Assembly (NCBI GenBank): GCA_007694935.1
Contig: REES01000100.1
Span: 1 to 46,332 of the forward strand
From: Rhodospirillales bacterium
Lineage (GTDB): Bacteria; Pseudomonadota; Alphaproteobacteria; Rhodospirillales; Defluviicoccaceae
DNA length: 46,332 bases
Direction of reading: 5' to 3'
A program made the translations under genes and the position numbers. Positions 7,661 to 16,620 of this stretch are shown in pieces; position 1 is the stretch's first letter; each line of letters opens with the position of its first letter. The notes beneath the pieces are model-generated. The model was given only the letters and a program-made list of their open reading frames with translations. It searched no databases and had not been told where the DNA came from.

Positions 7661-8883
7661 ACGACCTGAGCCCCGCAAGCGCCAGGTTCGCGATCGCGGA
7701 CAGCGACCTCCTGGTCGGCGGTATTCCGCTCGGGCGGCTTGCCGAACGGGTCGGGTCCACCCCGTTCTTCGCTTACGACCGGCAATTGCTGACCGAACGC
7801 ATACGCTGGCTCAGACAGTGCCTGCCCGAGGGGGTGGCGCTCAGCTATGCCGTCAAGGCCAATCCGATGCCGGCGGTGGTGCAGCATCTCGCCACCCTGG
7901 TGGACGGCTTCGACGTCGCCTCGGCCCGGGAGATGCAGATCGCGCTGGATACACCCGTGACCCCGGCGCACGTCAGCTTCGCCGGCCCCGGCAAGACCGA
8001 TGCGGAACTGCGGCAGGCCATCGCGGCCGGGATCATCATCCATGTGGAGAGCGAAGGGGAACTGACCCGGCTCGACGGTCTGGCGCGCCGGTCCGGCCAC
8101 CGGCCGGAGGTGGCACTCCGCGTCAACCCGGATTTCGACCTCAAGGCCTCGGGCATGCGCATGGGCGGCGGGGCGCAGCAGTTCGGCATCGATGCGGAAC
8201 GGGTGCCCGAGGTGCTGGGCAGGATGCACGGGCTCGATGTCGACTTCGTCGGCTTTCATATCTACGCGGGTTCGCAGAACCTGAACGCCGACAGTCTGAT
8301 GGAGGTCCAGGAGAAGACCCTCGAACTGGCCGTTCGGCTTTCATGTCATGCGCCGTCGCCCGTGCGCCATCTCAACATCGGTGGCGGCTTCGGAATACCC
8401 TATTTCCCGAAGGATCATCCGCTGGATGTAGCCCTCGTGGGCGGGCGGCTCGGTGCCTTGATGCCCGAGTTGCAGCGTACCCTGCCGGAAGCCCGGGTTG
8501 TTGTTGAACTCGGTCGCTACATCGTCGGCGAATGCGGCATCTACGTCAGCCGGATCGTCGACCGCAAGGTATCGCGGGGACAGGTCTTCCTCATTACCGA
8601 CGGTGGTCTCAACCACCATCTCGCCGCCTCCGGCAACTTCGGCCAGGTGATCCGCCGCAACTACCCCGTGGCCATCGGCAACCGCATGGCCGCGCCGGCC
8701 GAGGAGACCGCCTCGGTGGTGGGATGCCTGTGCACCCCGCTCGATCTGTTGGCCGACAAGGTCCGGCTGCCGCGGGCGGAGGTCGGCGACCTGGTCGTGA
8801 TCTTCCAGTCCGGCGCCTATGGCCCCACGGCGAGCCCCACCCGATTCCTGGGCCACCCGCCGCCGATGGAGATCCTGGTATGA
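7657..8883 (+). CDS. fold-type III PLP-dependent decarboxylase (ornithine/diaminopimelate decarboxylase family)
   Basis: A 408-residue alanine-racemase-fold decarboxylase. Visible parts are YAVKANP with the PLP-binding Lys67, FHIYAGSQN, the phosphate loop GGGFG at 242-246, ELGRYIVGECG, and CTPLD with the substrate-cleft Cys359 contributed across the dimer. Its closest type, as I recognise it, is the exosortase-A-associated decarboxylase rather than LysA or SpeC; the amino-acid substrate is not predictable. GTG 7657 overlaps the ligase stop, with GAGGG seven bases upstream. The 3' end overlaps the next gene by ATGA, so the trio is one translationally coupled unit. A decayed partial copy lies at 5022-5130. 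Confidence 0.82.
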   Translation: MNDLSPASARFAIADSDLLVGGIPLGRLAERVGSTPFFAYDRQLLTERIRWLRQCLPEGVALSYAVKANPMPAVVQHLATLVDGFDVASAREMQIALDTPVTPAHVSFAGPGKTDAELRQAIAAGIIIHVESEGELTRLDGLARRSGHRPEVALRVNPDFDLKASGMRMGGGAQQFGIDAERVPEVLGRMHGLDVDFVGFHIYAGSQNLNADSLMEVQEKTLELAVRLSCHAPSPVRHLNIGGGFGIPYFPKDHPLDVALVGGRLGALMPELQRTLPEARVVVELGRYIVGECGIYVSRIVDRKVSRGQVFLITDGGLNHHLAASGNFGQVIRRNYPVAIGNRMAAPAEETASVVGCLCTPLDLLADKVRLPRAEVGDLVVIFQSGAYGPTASPTRFLGHPPPMEILV

Positions 8884-10871
8884 CGGTTGACCTGATTCGC
8901 AACCGGACCGATGCGGCGGCCGGTCGGCTCTGGGGTGTGTGCGGCTGGCTCGGCGGTTCGCCGCCGTACTCCGGGCGTGAAGCGGCGCTCTGCACGCTCC
9001 ACGCCATGGCCGATCCGCGCTGGCGGCGGTCCCGCGCCCGGGTCCACGCCGAACCGGGTGCTGCCGTGATGCTCTCCGATGACACCCCCGGAGCGGACAT
9101 TGCCGCAGCGGATGGCATGACCGTCGCCTTGTTCGGCTACCCGCGCTGGAACACCGCCGCGAGCGCAGAGACGGCGGCGCAAAGTGGCCACGCCGCGGCG
9201 GCATTACAAGCCTATCGGCAGGATCCGGATGGTCTGCTGTCCGACCTGGACGGACACTTCGGCCTGGTCGTGCTGGACCCGGCGCGCAAGCGGGCGCTCA
9301 TTGCCACCGACCGTGCCGGCATCCATCCGATGTTCTATGCGCGCTTGCCCGATGGCGGCGTGGCCTTCGCCACCAGTGCCACCGCGCTCGCCCGCCATCC
9401 GGCGGATTTCTCTACGGTGTCACCGCAGGCGGTGTTCGACTACCTGTTCTTCTATCGCGTCCCCGCCCCGCTTTCGATCTTTGAGGGGCAGCGCAAGCTG
9501 ATGGCGGCGCAGGCGCTCAGGGTCGCCGATGGGCAGCACCGGCTCGACTTCTACTGGCAGATGCCGTTCCGGAGCGATGGGGAGCGCGATCGGACCCGCC
9601 TGAAAAACGGACTGTTCCACGCCCTCCGGCAAGCCGTCCGGGACGGTGCGGGGGGGGCGGACTGGGCAAAGACCGGCGCGTTCCTGAGCGGCGGCCTGGA
9701 CAGCTCCGCCGTGGTCGGTCTGCTCAGCGAACTGTCGGCCGAGCCGGCCAAGGCTTTCACCGTCGGTTTCGACCACGAAGCTTATGACGAGACCGGGTAT
9801 GCCCGAATCGTTGCCGAGGCGTTCGGTGCCACCCACTACGTCCACCGCGTCACCGATGACCATGTCCTCGAATCCGTCACCCGGATTGCCGAGGCGTATG
9901 ATGAGCCGTTCGGCAACTCCTCGGCGGTCGCGGTCTATCATTGCGCGAAGTTCGCCCAAGAGCACGGCATCGAGCTGCTGCTCGCCGGAGACGGCGGCGA
10001 CGAATTGTTCGCCGGCAACCAGATTTATCTGCGCGTGAAGACCTTTGATCTGTACCGGCACCTACCGGGACCGGTCCGCCGGTCCCTGATCGATCCGATG
10101 GTCGACCGCCTCACGAGATTGGATTGGTTCCTCCCGTGGCGGAAGGTGCGGCGCTACGTTTCCCAGGCCAACATGCCGATGCCGGAGCGAATGGTGGAAG
10201 CCCAGCTGGGGACCTACCTCGGTGCGGGGGATGTGCTGGAGCCTCGGCTGACCCATGCGGTGGATCCCGGCCATCCGATCGACCTGCTGCGGGAGGTGTA
10301 CCATCGCCCGCATGATGCGGCGCTTGAACAGCGCATGCATCAGCTCGAATTGCAGACCGTGATGGCGGACAACGACCTCCGCAAGGTCAACCGGATGTGC
10401 GAGCTGGCGGGCATCCGCGTCCGCTTCCCGATGCTGGATACCCGGGTGATGACGTTCTCGGCCGGCATCCCGCCGCAGTTTCTGCTCGAGGGATTGCAGC
10501 TTCGCGCGTTCTACAAGCGGGCCCTGCGCGGCTTCCTGCCCAAGGCCACGATCGCCAAGCGCAAGCACGGTTTCGGGCTTCCCAGCGCGCCGTGGCTGGC
10601 GCCGGGGACCCGGTTGCACCAGCTGGCCTGCGACAGCCTGGCGTCCCTCAAGCGGCGCGGGGTGGTGAACAAGGATTTCATTGAAGGCATCCTCGAACGG
10701 CATCGCCGCACCGGCCACAAGGTCGATGCCGGACCGATCTGGGACCTGATGATGCTGGAATTGTGGTGGCAGGCCCATGGCGGCGCCACCGCCGCCGGCA
10801 CGGACCATGCCGCGCCCTGGACCGACGGCCAGAGCGACCGCGACCGGATGCCGACCGCCCGCGCCGGCTGA
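8880..10871 (+). CDS. asparagine-synthetase-like amide ligase with remodelled glutaminase domain
   Basis: The 663-residue product has an Ntn-type N-terminal region and an intact ATP-pyrophosphatase synthetase domain: SGGLDSS from residue 270, LLAGDGGDELFAGN, and a C-terminal RKHGFGLPSAPW segment. The N-terminus is unusual. From the well-placed ATG at 8880 (GGAG eight bases upstream, ATGA overlap) the sequence reaches CGWLGG only at Cys21, whereas active glutaminases have Cys directly after Met. The NGEIYN motif is also replaced by FGYPRWN. An in-frame GTG at 8937 would put that Cys at position 2. Either a propeptide is cleaved, the start is internal, or the domain no longer uses glutamine, as in beta-lactam synthetase. 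It is the last gene of the trio. Confidence 0.78.
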   Translation: MTVDLIRNRTDAAAGRLWGVCGWLGGSPPYSGREAALCTLHAMADPRWRRSRARVHAEPGAAVMLSDDTPGADIAAADGMTVALFGYPRWNTAASAETAAQSGHAAAALQAYRQDPDGLLSDLDGHFGLVVLDPARKRALIATDRAGIHPMFYARLPDGGVAFATSATALARHPADFSTVSPQAVFDYLFFYRVPAPLSIFEGQRKLMAAQALRVADGQHRLDFYWQMPFRSDGERDRTRLKNGLFHALRQAVRDGAGGADWAKTGAFLSGGLDSSAVVGLLSELSAEPAKAFTVGFDHEAYDETGYARIVAEAFGATHYVHRVTDDHVLESVTRIAEAYDEPFGNSSAVAVYHCAKFAQEHGIELLLAGDGGDELFAGNQIYLRVKTFDLYRHLPGPVRRSLIDPMVDRLTRLDWFLPWRKVRRYVSQANMPMPERMVEAQLGTYLGAGDVLEPRLTHAVDPGHPIDLLREVYHRPHDAALEQRMHQLELQTVMADNDLRKVNRMCELAGIRVRFPMLDTRVMTFSAGIPPQFLLEGLQLRAFYKRALRGFLPKATIAKRKHGFGLPSAPWLAPGTRLHQLACDSLASLKRRGVVNKDFIEGILERHRRTGHKVDAGPIWDLMMLELWWQAHGGATAAGTDHAAPWTDGQSDRDRMPTARAG

Positions 10872-10914
10872 ACTGCACCGCACCGCCAGACGTCAAGGGC
10901 GACAAGCGGGGTTC

Positions 10915-11538
10915 TCACCCCCATGCCGCGCGCAGGCGGGCGTGGTTGGCGCGGAACCAGTGGAGCGCCACCACCGCGACGGCGTTGACGATGCGCCCGC
11001 TGTCCAGCCACTCGAACGCCTCCTCCGGCGGGACCACCAGCACCCGGATGTCCTCGTGCTCATGGGCGATGCCGGCAAACGCGGTGGCCTCGTCGGCGTC
11101 GATCCGCCCGCAGTAGATGGCGACAGTCTCGCTGCTGCCGCCGGGGCTGGCCAGCACCCGGCACACCGGCACGAGCTCCCGGACGGTGCAGCCGGCTTCC
11201 TCAACCGTCTCCCGCCGCGCGACGGCTTCGGGGGTTTCGCCCTCATCGATGATGCCGGCCACCATCTCGATCAGCCAGGGCGAGACCGTCTCGGGAAGCC
11301 AACCGGTGCGGGCGGCGGCAAAGGCGCCGGCGCGAAACTGCTCGATCAGCACCAGGCAGTTGCGGACCGGATCGAATGGGATCACCGCCACGGCATGGCC
11401 GCGTTCGAACACCTCCCGGACCATCGGCGTGCTCCAGCCGCCGTCGAACAGGCGGTGCCGGAGGCGATAGCGATCGACCCGAAAGTAGCCCTGATGGCAG
11501 GTTTCCTGGGCGAGAACCTCGACATCGTTCTCGGTCAC
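10915..11538 (-). CDS. NUDIX hydrolase, ADP-ribose pyrophosphatase type
   Basis: A 207-residue protein with a complete NUDIX box in the middle: G-x5-E-x7-RE-x2-EE-x-G, read from GIIDEG through RRETVEEAG. Upstream PETVSPWLIEMVAGI and downstream LASPGGSSE are typical of the ADP-ribose diphosphatase (NudF) group, which hydrolyses ADP-ribose to AMP and ribose 5-phosphate with Mg2+. Start is GTG 11538, with AAGGGGA upstream. It is convergent with the amide-ligase gene (43-base gap) and divergent from hpnM. The context gives no further hint of substrate. Confidence 0.83.
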   Translation of the reverse strand: MTENDVEVLAQETCHQGYFRVDRYRLRHRLFDGGWSTPMVREVFERGHAVAVIPFDPVRNCLVLIEQFRAGAFAAARTGWLPETVSPWLIEMVAGIIDEGETPEAVARRETVEEAGCTVRELVPVCRVLASPGGSSETVAIYCGRIDADEATAFAGIAHEHEDIRVLVVPPEEAFEWLDSGRIVNAVAVVALHWFRANHARLRAAWG

Positions 11539-11684
11539 GGCTGTCCCCTTTGCCTGTGCCTCGCTGCCGCCTTGTCGCAGATGCCGGGAGTGTCGGCAAC
11601 CGGGCAGGGGCCGCTCGCATTGCAGGGGCGCCCCCGGGGGGTTACATCAAGCGCACTGTTTGTGACCGACCCGAGGATCGATCG

Positions 11685-12320
11685 ATGACCGGTACGTTTC
11701 TCTTCCGTCACCGCATGATGGCGGTGACGGCGCTGATCCTGACCCTGGCGCTGCTGCTGTCGGCGCCTTTGGCGGCGTCCGAGCCGGCGCGCCGGTTCAT
11801 CAGCGAAGCGGCGGATGCGGCGATCGCGGCAATGGTCGAGCCGGGACTGTCCGAGGCCGAGCGCGAGCAGAGGGTGCGTTCCCTGCTCAATCAGCACTTT
11901 GCGGTCGAGGACATCGCCCGGTTCGTGCTGGGCCGGCACTGGCCGCGTGCCACCGAGGCGGAGCGCCAGGAATACCTCCGGCTGTTCGAGGACATCATCG
12001 TATTCGCCTACATGGATCGGTTCGACCGGTTCACCGGCGAGAGCATGACGGTCGGCGCGGTGACGCCCACCGGCGTCCCCGGCGAGGTGGTGGTGCAGAC
12101 CGAGTTCACCCAGCCGCGCGGCACCCGCCCGGTCCAGGTGGGCTGGCGGCTGCGTGAGACCGACGGCAGCTTCGAGGTCATCGATGTGGTCGTCGAGAAC
12201 GTGAGCATGAGCCAAACCCAGCGCTCCGAGTTTGCTTCGGTGGTGCGGCGAAGCGGCGGGCGCATCCAGGGGCTCTTGGCCGAGATGCGCACCCTGAGGG
12301 AGACCTTCCGTTCGTCGTGA
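11685..12320 (+). CDS. hpnM: hopanoid-associated MlaC/Ttg2D-type periplasmic protein HpnM
   Basis: A 211-residue protein that begins with a basic n-region and a hydrophobic stretch ending in PLAASEP, a likely Sec signal peptide cleaved near residue 33. The rest is the MlaC/Ttg2D fold: a helical section (LSEAEREQRVRSLLNQHFAVEDIARFVLG) and a lipid-pocket section (FDRFTGESMTVGAVTP ... VVVENVSMSQTQRSEFASVVRR). HpnM is thought to act with the RND protein HpnN in carrying hopanoids to the outer membrane; HpnN is encoded at 21687-24329. ATG 11685 has GAGGA seven bases upstream. It opens the plus-strand hopanoid operon. Confidence 0.82.
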   Translation: MTGTFLFRHRMMAVTALILTLALLLSAPLAASEPARRFISEAADAAIAAMVEPGLSEAEREQRVRSLLNQHFAVEDIARFVLGRHWPRATEAERQEYLRLFEDIIVFAYMDRFDRFTGESMTVGAVTPTGVPGEVVVQTEFTQPRGTRPVQVGWRLRETDGSFEVIDVVVENVSMSQTQRSEFASVVRRSGGRIQGLLAEMRTLRETFRSS

Positions 12321-12368
12321 TCGGGGTCGGCTTGCCGAAATCCCGGTCGTCCGAAGGGGGCGCCAGAC

Positions 12369-13232
12369 GTGACCAGCACAGCGGCGGCAGCCGATCCCTT
12401 GGGGGTTGAGACACCGTCCGGCAAGGATGCGGCCTACGAGAACTTCCCGGTGGGCTCGTGGCTGCTGCCGGCGGCGCTGCGTCCCCATGTCGCCGTCTTC
12501 TATGCGTTCGCCCGCGCCATCGACGACATCGCCGACAACCCGGACTTGGCGCCCGAGGACAAGGTTCGACGGCTCGACGGCTTCGAGCAGGCATTGACCA
12601 CCGCCGATTCGGAACCGCCCGGCTTTGCCAAGGCCTGCGCCATGCGGCACACCCTGGTCGCAACCGGGATCACCGACCGCCATTGCCGCGACCTGATCGA
12701 CGCGTTCAAGCAGGACGCGATGCAGAGCCGATACCGGACTTGGCATGAACTGATCCACTACTGCAACCGGTCGGCGGCGCCGGTCGGCCGTTTCCTGCTG
12801 GACCTTCACGGCGGCTCCCGCCACGGCTATGGCCCGTGCGATGCGCTCTGCAACGCCTTGCAGGTGATCAACCACCTGCAGGACTGCGCCGACGACTACC
12901 GGACCCTGGATCGAGTTTATCTTCCGCTCGACTGGATGGACGAGGCCGGAGCCGAGGTGGCGGACCTCGGCCGACCGGGGACAACGCCGGCCCTGCGCCG
13001 GGTGATTGATCGCACCCTCGACCATACCGAGACGTTGCTGGCCGACGCCGCGCCCCTGCCAAGCGGGCTCGCCAGCCGGCGGCTCGCGCTGGAATCGGCG
13101 GCGATCCTGGCGATCGCCTGGGCGCTGGTGCGCCGGCTGCGGCGGCGGGACCCGCTTGCCCGGCGGGTCCGGCTGAGCAAGCCGGAATACCTCGCCTGCT
13201 GCCTCCGCGGTGCCGCCTCCGTGTTGGTCTGA
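12369..13232 (+). CDS. hpnC: hydroxysqualene synthase HpnC
   Basis: A 287-residue trans-isoprenyl diphosphate synthase of the squalene/phytoene synthase family. The two Asp-rich motifs are DDIADN (in FARAIDDIAD) and DCADD (in HLQDCADDYRTLDRVYLP). In the three-step bacterial route HpnD makes presqualene diphosphate, HpnC converts it to hydroxysqualene, and HpnE reduces that to squalene. The order hpnC-hpnB-hpnD-hpnE here and the opening AAYENFPVGSWLLP identify it as HpnC rather than HpnD. The start GTG 12369 has only a weak GGGGG stretch upstream and could be a few codons off. It is 48 bases downstream of hpnM. Confidence 0.88.
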   Translation: MTSTAAAADPLGVETPSGKDAAYENFPVGSWLLPAALRPHVAVFYAFARAIDDIADNPDLAPEDKVRRLDGFEQALTTADSEPPGFAKACAMRHTLVATGITDRHCRDLIDAFKQDAMQSRYRTWHELIHYCNRSAAPVGRFLLDLHGGSRHGYGPCDALCNALQVINHLQDCADDYRTLDRVYLPLDWMDEAGAEVADLGRPGTTPALRRVIDRTLDHTETLLADAAPLPSGLASRRLALESAAILAIAWALVRRLRRRDPLARRVRLSKPEYLACCLRGAASVLV

Positions 13233-13239
13233 GGCGCCG

Positions 13240-14415
13240 ATGACCACGGCCCTCGTCACCGCGGCCGCGGCCGTCGCCGTCCTCATCTGGGTCTGGCTGA
13301 TGGCATTACGCGGCGGGTTCTGGCGGGCGGATGTGCGGCTGCCGGAACGGGTTGATGAGCTCGGCCGGTGGCCGGTGGTGACCGCGGTGATCCCGGCGCG
13401 CAACGAGGCGGAAACCGTGGGCCGTGCGGTGACCTCGCTGCTGCGCCAGGACTATCCCGGCGATCTGGACATTGTGGTGGTGGACGACGGGAGCGACGAT
13501 GGCACCGCCGACCACGTCGCCGCTGCGGCGGCAGGCTCGGAGCGGGTGCACCTGGTGGCCGGCGCGCCGCTGCCGGCGGGCTGGGTCGGCAAGATGTGGG
13601 CGGTGGCCCAGGGGATCGACCATGCCGAGCGGGTCAGGCCGGAAAGCCGCTACCTGCTGCTGACCGATGCCGACATCGAACACGCGCCCGCCAGCCTCCG
13701 GCGGCTCGTGGGCAAGGCGGAGTCCGAGGGCCGGCTGCTGGTGTCGCTGATGGTATTGCTGAGCGCCCGGCATTTCTGGGAACGGCTGCTGATCCCGGCG
13801 TTCGTGTTCTTCTTCCAGAAGCTGTACCCGTTCCGCTGGGTCAACGACCCAGCCAAGCCCACCGCGGCGGCGGCCGGCGGCTGCATGCTGGTGAACCGGC
13901 AGGCGCTGGATGCCATCGGCGGGATCGCCGCGGTGCGAGGCGAACTGATCGACGATTGCGCCCTGGCCCGGCGGATCAAGGCGCGGGGGCCGATCTGGCT
14001 CGGCCTTGCCACCGATACCCGCAGCCTCCGCCACTATCCCGGGCTTGCCGGGCTATGGGACATGGTGGCCCGTACCGCCTACACCCAACTGGGCTATTCT
14101 CCCCTGGCGCTTCTCGGCACGGTGGCCGGGATGACCCTGACCTACCTCGCGGCACCGCTGGCGGTTGCCTGCGGCATCTCGACCGGCAGCGTTGCTCCCG
14201 CGCTGCTCGGGGTGACGGCGTGGGCACTGATGGTCGTGGCGGCGCGGCCCACCCTTGCGCTCTACCGGCTTACCGGGTGGTGGGGCGTGCTTTTGCCTTT
14301 CGCGGCACTGCTGTTTACCCTTATGACCCTGGACTCGGCGCGACGGCACGGCCAGGGCCGGGGCGGCACCTGGAAGGGGCGCAGCTATGGCACGATCGGG
14401 GCTGGGCAGCCGTAA
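13240..14415 (+). CDS. hpnB: hopanoid-associated family 2 glycosyltransferase HpnB
   Basis: The 391-residue product has an N-terminal membrane segment (about 3-25), a GT-A domain beginning VTAVIPARNEAETVGRAV with the nucleotide/metal motifs DDGSDD and TDADIEH, and about three to four hydrophobic segments in the C-terminal third. This is the layout of HpnB, found in many hopanoid clusters; its acceptor is not settled, so a role in hopanoid side-chain glycosylation is a family expectation only. ATG 13240 follows GAGG with five bases between and lies seven bases after the hpnC stop. It is co-transcribed with hpnC and hpnD by position. Confidence 0.85.
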   Translation: MTTALVTAAAAVAVLIWVWLMALRGGFWRADVRLPERVDELGRWPVVTAVIPARNEAETVGRAVTSLLRQDYPGDLDIVVVDDGSDDGTADHVAAAAAGSERVHLVAGAPLPAGWVGKMWAVAQGIDHAERVRPESRYLLLTDADIEHAPASLRRLVGKAESEGRLLVSLMVLLSARHFWERLLIPAFVFFFQKLYPFRWVNDPAKPTAAAAGGCMLVNRQALDAIGGIAAVRGELIDDCALARRIKARGPIWLGLATDTRSLRHYPGLAGLWDMVARTAYTQLGYSPLALLGTVAGMTLTYLAAPLAVACGISTGSVAPALLGVTAWALMVVAARPTLALYRLTGWWGVLLPFAALLFTLMTLDSARRHGQGRGGTWKGRSYGTIGAGQP

Positions 14416-14477
14416 CCGTACGGGCCGACCCGGCGTGCGACAGGCACTGGCTCTGAAGGGGACGTGAGTTTCGATCC

Positions 14478-15350
14478 ATGCCGAAGGGGCCGCAAAGCGA
14501 GGATCAGACGGTGGCGGACGAGGTCGTCCGCCGGTCCGGGACATCGTTCTATTGGGCGATCCGGATGCTGCCGGAAGCGAAGCGGCGGGCGATGTTCGCG
14601 ATCTATGCGTTCTGCCGGGAGGTGGACGACATCGCCGACGATCCCGGAACCGTCGACGGCAAGCGGGCGCGCCTGAACGCCTGGCGAGAGGAGATCGGCC
14701 GGCTCTATGCCGGCCGGGACGGCGGTGACGCGGGTCCGGCGATGCCGATCGCGCGGGCCTTGGCCGAACCGGTCCGGCACTTCCAGCTTCGCCGGGACGA
14801 TTTCGAGGCGGTGATCGCCGGCATGGAAATGGATGCCGCCCCGCGGGTGCGCATGCCGGACGATGCCGAACTGACGCTGTACTGCGACCGGGTCGCCGGC
14901 GCGGTGGGCCGCCTGTCGGCACGGGTGTTCGGTGCCGATGCCGCCACCGCCGACCGTCTCGCCGCCGCCCTGGGCGAGGCGTTGCAGCTCACCAACATCC
15001 TCCGCGACCTGAAGGAGGATGCCGACCGTGACCGCTTGTATCTGCCGGCTGATCGCCTCGCGGCAGAGGGGGTCGACGCGGATGCCGCTGCCGCTTCGGT
15101 GCTGGCGGAGCCCGGCACCTGGGCGGTGTGCGACCGGCTCGCCGTGCGCGCGCGGGACCGCTTCGAGGCGGCGGAGACGATCCTGTCCCGGTGCGACCCG
15201 CAGCAGATGCGCCCGGCCGTGATGATGATGGAGGTCTACCGTCGGACCCTGCGGCGCCTGATGCAGCGGGGCTGGCAGCGGTTCGCCGAGCCCGCCGGCG
15301 TGCCTCGTCTGGAGAAGCTCTGGGTCGCCTTCCGCTACGGCGTGCTGTAG
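14478..15350 (+). CDS. hpnD: presqualene diphosphate synthase HpnD
   Basis: A 290-residue squalene/phytoene-synthase-family enzyme that condenses two farnesyl diphosphates to presqualene diphosphate. It has the usual opening SFYWAIRMLPEAKRRAMFAIYAFCREVDDIAD with the first Asp motif, YCDRVAGAVG in the middle, and the second Asp motif in LTNILRDLKEDADRDRLYLP. These are closer to phytoene-synthase-like HpnD than to HpnC. The start ATG 14478 has a poor Shine-Dalgarno (GGGGACGTGAG lies further off), but alignment with the family N-terminus supports it. Between hpnB and this gene are 62 non-coding bases. Confidence 0.9.
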   Translation: MPKGPQSEDQTVADEVVRRSGTSFYWAIRMLPEAKRRAMFAIYAFCREVDDIADDPGTVDGKRARLNAWREEIGRLYAGRDGGDAGPAMPIARALAEPVRHFQLRRDDFEAVIAGMEMDAAPRVRMPDDAELTLYCDRVAGAVGRLSARVFGADAATADRLAAALGEALQLTNILRDLKEDADRDRLYLPADRLAAEGVDADAAAASVLAEPGTWAVCDRLAVRARDRFEAAETILSRCDPQQMRPAVMMMEVYRRTLRRLMQRGWQRFAEPAGVPRLEKLWVAFRYGVL

Positions 15351-15360
15351 CCGACGCGTC

Positions 15361-16620
15361 ATGGCCATCACTCATGTCGTCGGTGCCGGCCTGTCCGGCT
15401 TGTCTGCGGCAATATGGCTGGTGCAGGCCGGCCGCCGGGTGATCGTCCATGAGGCGGCTGGCCAGGCCGGCGGGCGCTGCCGCTCCTATCTCGACCCGGT
15501 GCTCGAGCGCCTGATCGACAACGGCAACCATCTGGTGCTGAGCGGCAACCAGGCGGTGACCCGCTACCTCGAGGCGATTGGCAACGCCGACGGTCTCACC
15601 GGTCCCGAGAGGGCTTCGTTCGATTTCGTCGATTGTGCCAGCGGCGAGCGCTGGACGGTGCGGCCCAACGCCGGGCACATTCCCTGGTGGATCCTTGCCG
15701 CCGGCCGAAGGGTCCCCGGCACCCGGGTCCGTCACTACCTGGCAGCGCTCACCCTCGCTCGTGCTGGCCCCAACGCTACCGTCGCCGAGTGCCTCGAGCA
15801 CACCGGCCCGGCATTCCGGCGGTTCTGGGAGCCGCTGGCGGTGGCGGTGATCAACGCCGAGGCGACGGTCGGGGCGGCGACGCTGCTGTGGCCGGTACTG
15901 GTGCAGAGCTTCGGGCGCGGCGAGGCCGCCTGCCGTCCGCGGATCGCCCGAGAGGGCTTGAGCGCCTGCTTCGTCGATCCCGCCGTGACCCGGCTGCAGC
16001 AGGCCGGCAGCATAATCGGACTGCATCGCCGGGTCCGTGCCCTCGAATTCGAGGGCGATCGCGTGCGCGCGCTGCGCTTCGGTGACGGTGCGGCGATCGC
16101 GCTCGAGCCCCACGACGGCGTGGTGCTGGCAGTGCCGCCGTCGGCGGCACAGGAGCTGGTTCCGGGGCAGGCCGTCCCGATCGGCAGCAACGCCATCGTC
16201 AACGGTCATTTTCGCCTGCCGGATGCCGCCGAGACGCCGGTCATCATCGGGTTAATCGGTGGCTTCAGCCATTGGCTGTTCGTGCGCCGGGACATTGCGT
16301 CGGTCACCATCAGCGCCGCCGATCGGGTTGTGGACCTGCCGGCCCCCGACATCGCAGCCCGCATGTGGCCGGAGGTATGCGCGGCACTGGGTCGGCCGCT
16401 GTCCGCCATGCCGCCCACGCGCATCGTCAAGGAGCGCCGTGCCACCTTCGCGCAAACGCCGGCCAATCTCGGGCGCCGGCCGGCGGCACGCACGTCATGG
16501 AGAAACCTCATTCTTGCCGGAGACTGGACCGACACGGGACTTCCCGCCACCATCGAGGGAAGCGTGGCTTCCGGGGAACGCGCCGCCGCCGCCATTCTGG
16601 CGGATACATCAATGTCTTGA
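15361..16620 (+). CDS. hpnE: FAD-dependent hydroxysqualene dehydroxylase HpnE
   Basis: A 419-residue flavoprotein that reduces hydroxysqualene to squalene. The N-terminus is a Rossmann dinucleotide fold (VVGAGLSGLSAAIWLVQAG) followed by GGRCRSY, as in amine-oxidase/phytoene-desaturase-like enzymes; the C-terminus carries the second FAD motif LILAGDWTDTGLPATIEG and a helix SGERAAAAIL. It lies ten bases after hpnD, so the pair is certainly one unit. A -35-like TTGACA for the next gene overlaps its stop codon. Length and motifs agree with the family. Confidence 0.9.
   Translation: MAITHVVGAGLSGLSAAIWLVQAGRRVIVHEAAGQAGGRCRSYLDPVLERLIDNGNHLVLSGNQAVTRYLEAIGNADGLTGPERASFDFVDCASGERWTVRPNAGHIPWWILAAGRRVPGTRVRHYLAALTLARAGPNATVAECLEHTGPAFRRFWEPLAVAVINAEATVGAATLLWPVLVQSFGRGEAACRPRIAREGLSACFVDPAVTRLQQAGSIIGLHRRVRALEFEGDRVRALRFGDGAAIALEPHDGVVLAVPPSAAQELVPGQAVPIGSNAIVNGHFRLPDAAETPVIIGLIGGFSHWLFVRRDIASVTISAADRVVDLPAPDIAARMWPEVCAALGRPLSAMPPTRIVKERRATFAQTPANLGRRPAARTSWRNLILAGDWTDTGLPATIEGSVASGERAAAAILADTSMS

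Noticed and set aside
8880-10871. Housekeeping asparagine synthetase (AsnB)
   Set aside because: The N-terminal Cys is not at position 2 and the NGE loop is missing, and the gene is coupled to a ligase and a decarboxylase, so a specialised amide ligase is more likely.
11620-11648. Promoter for hpnM (TTGCAG-17-TACATC)
   Set aside because: Each hexamer matches only three of six consensus positions and the spacer is almost pure G/C; too weak to list.
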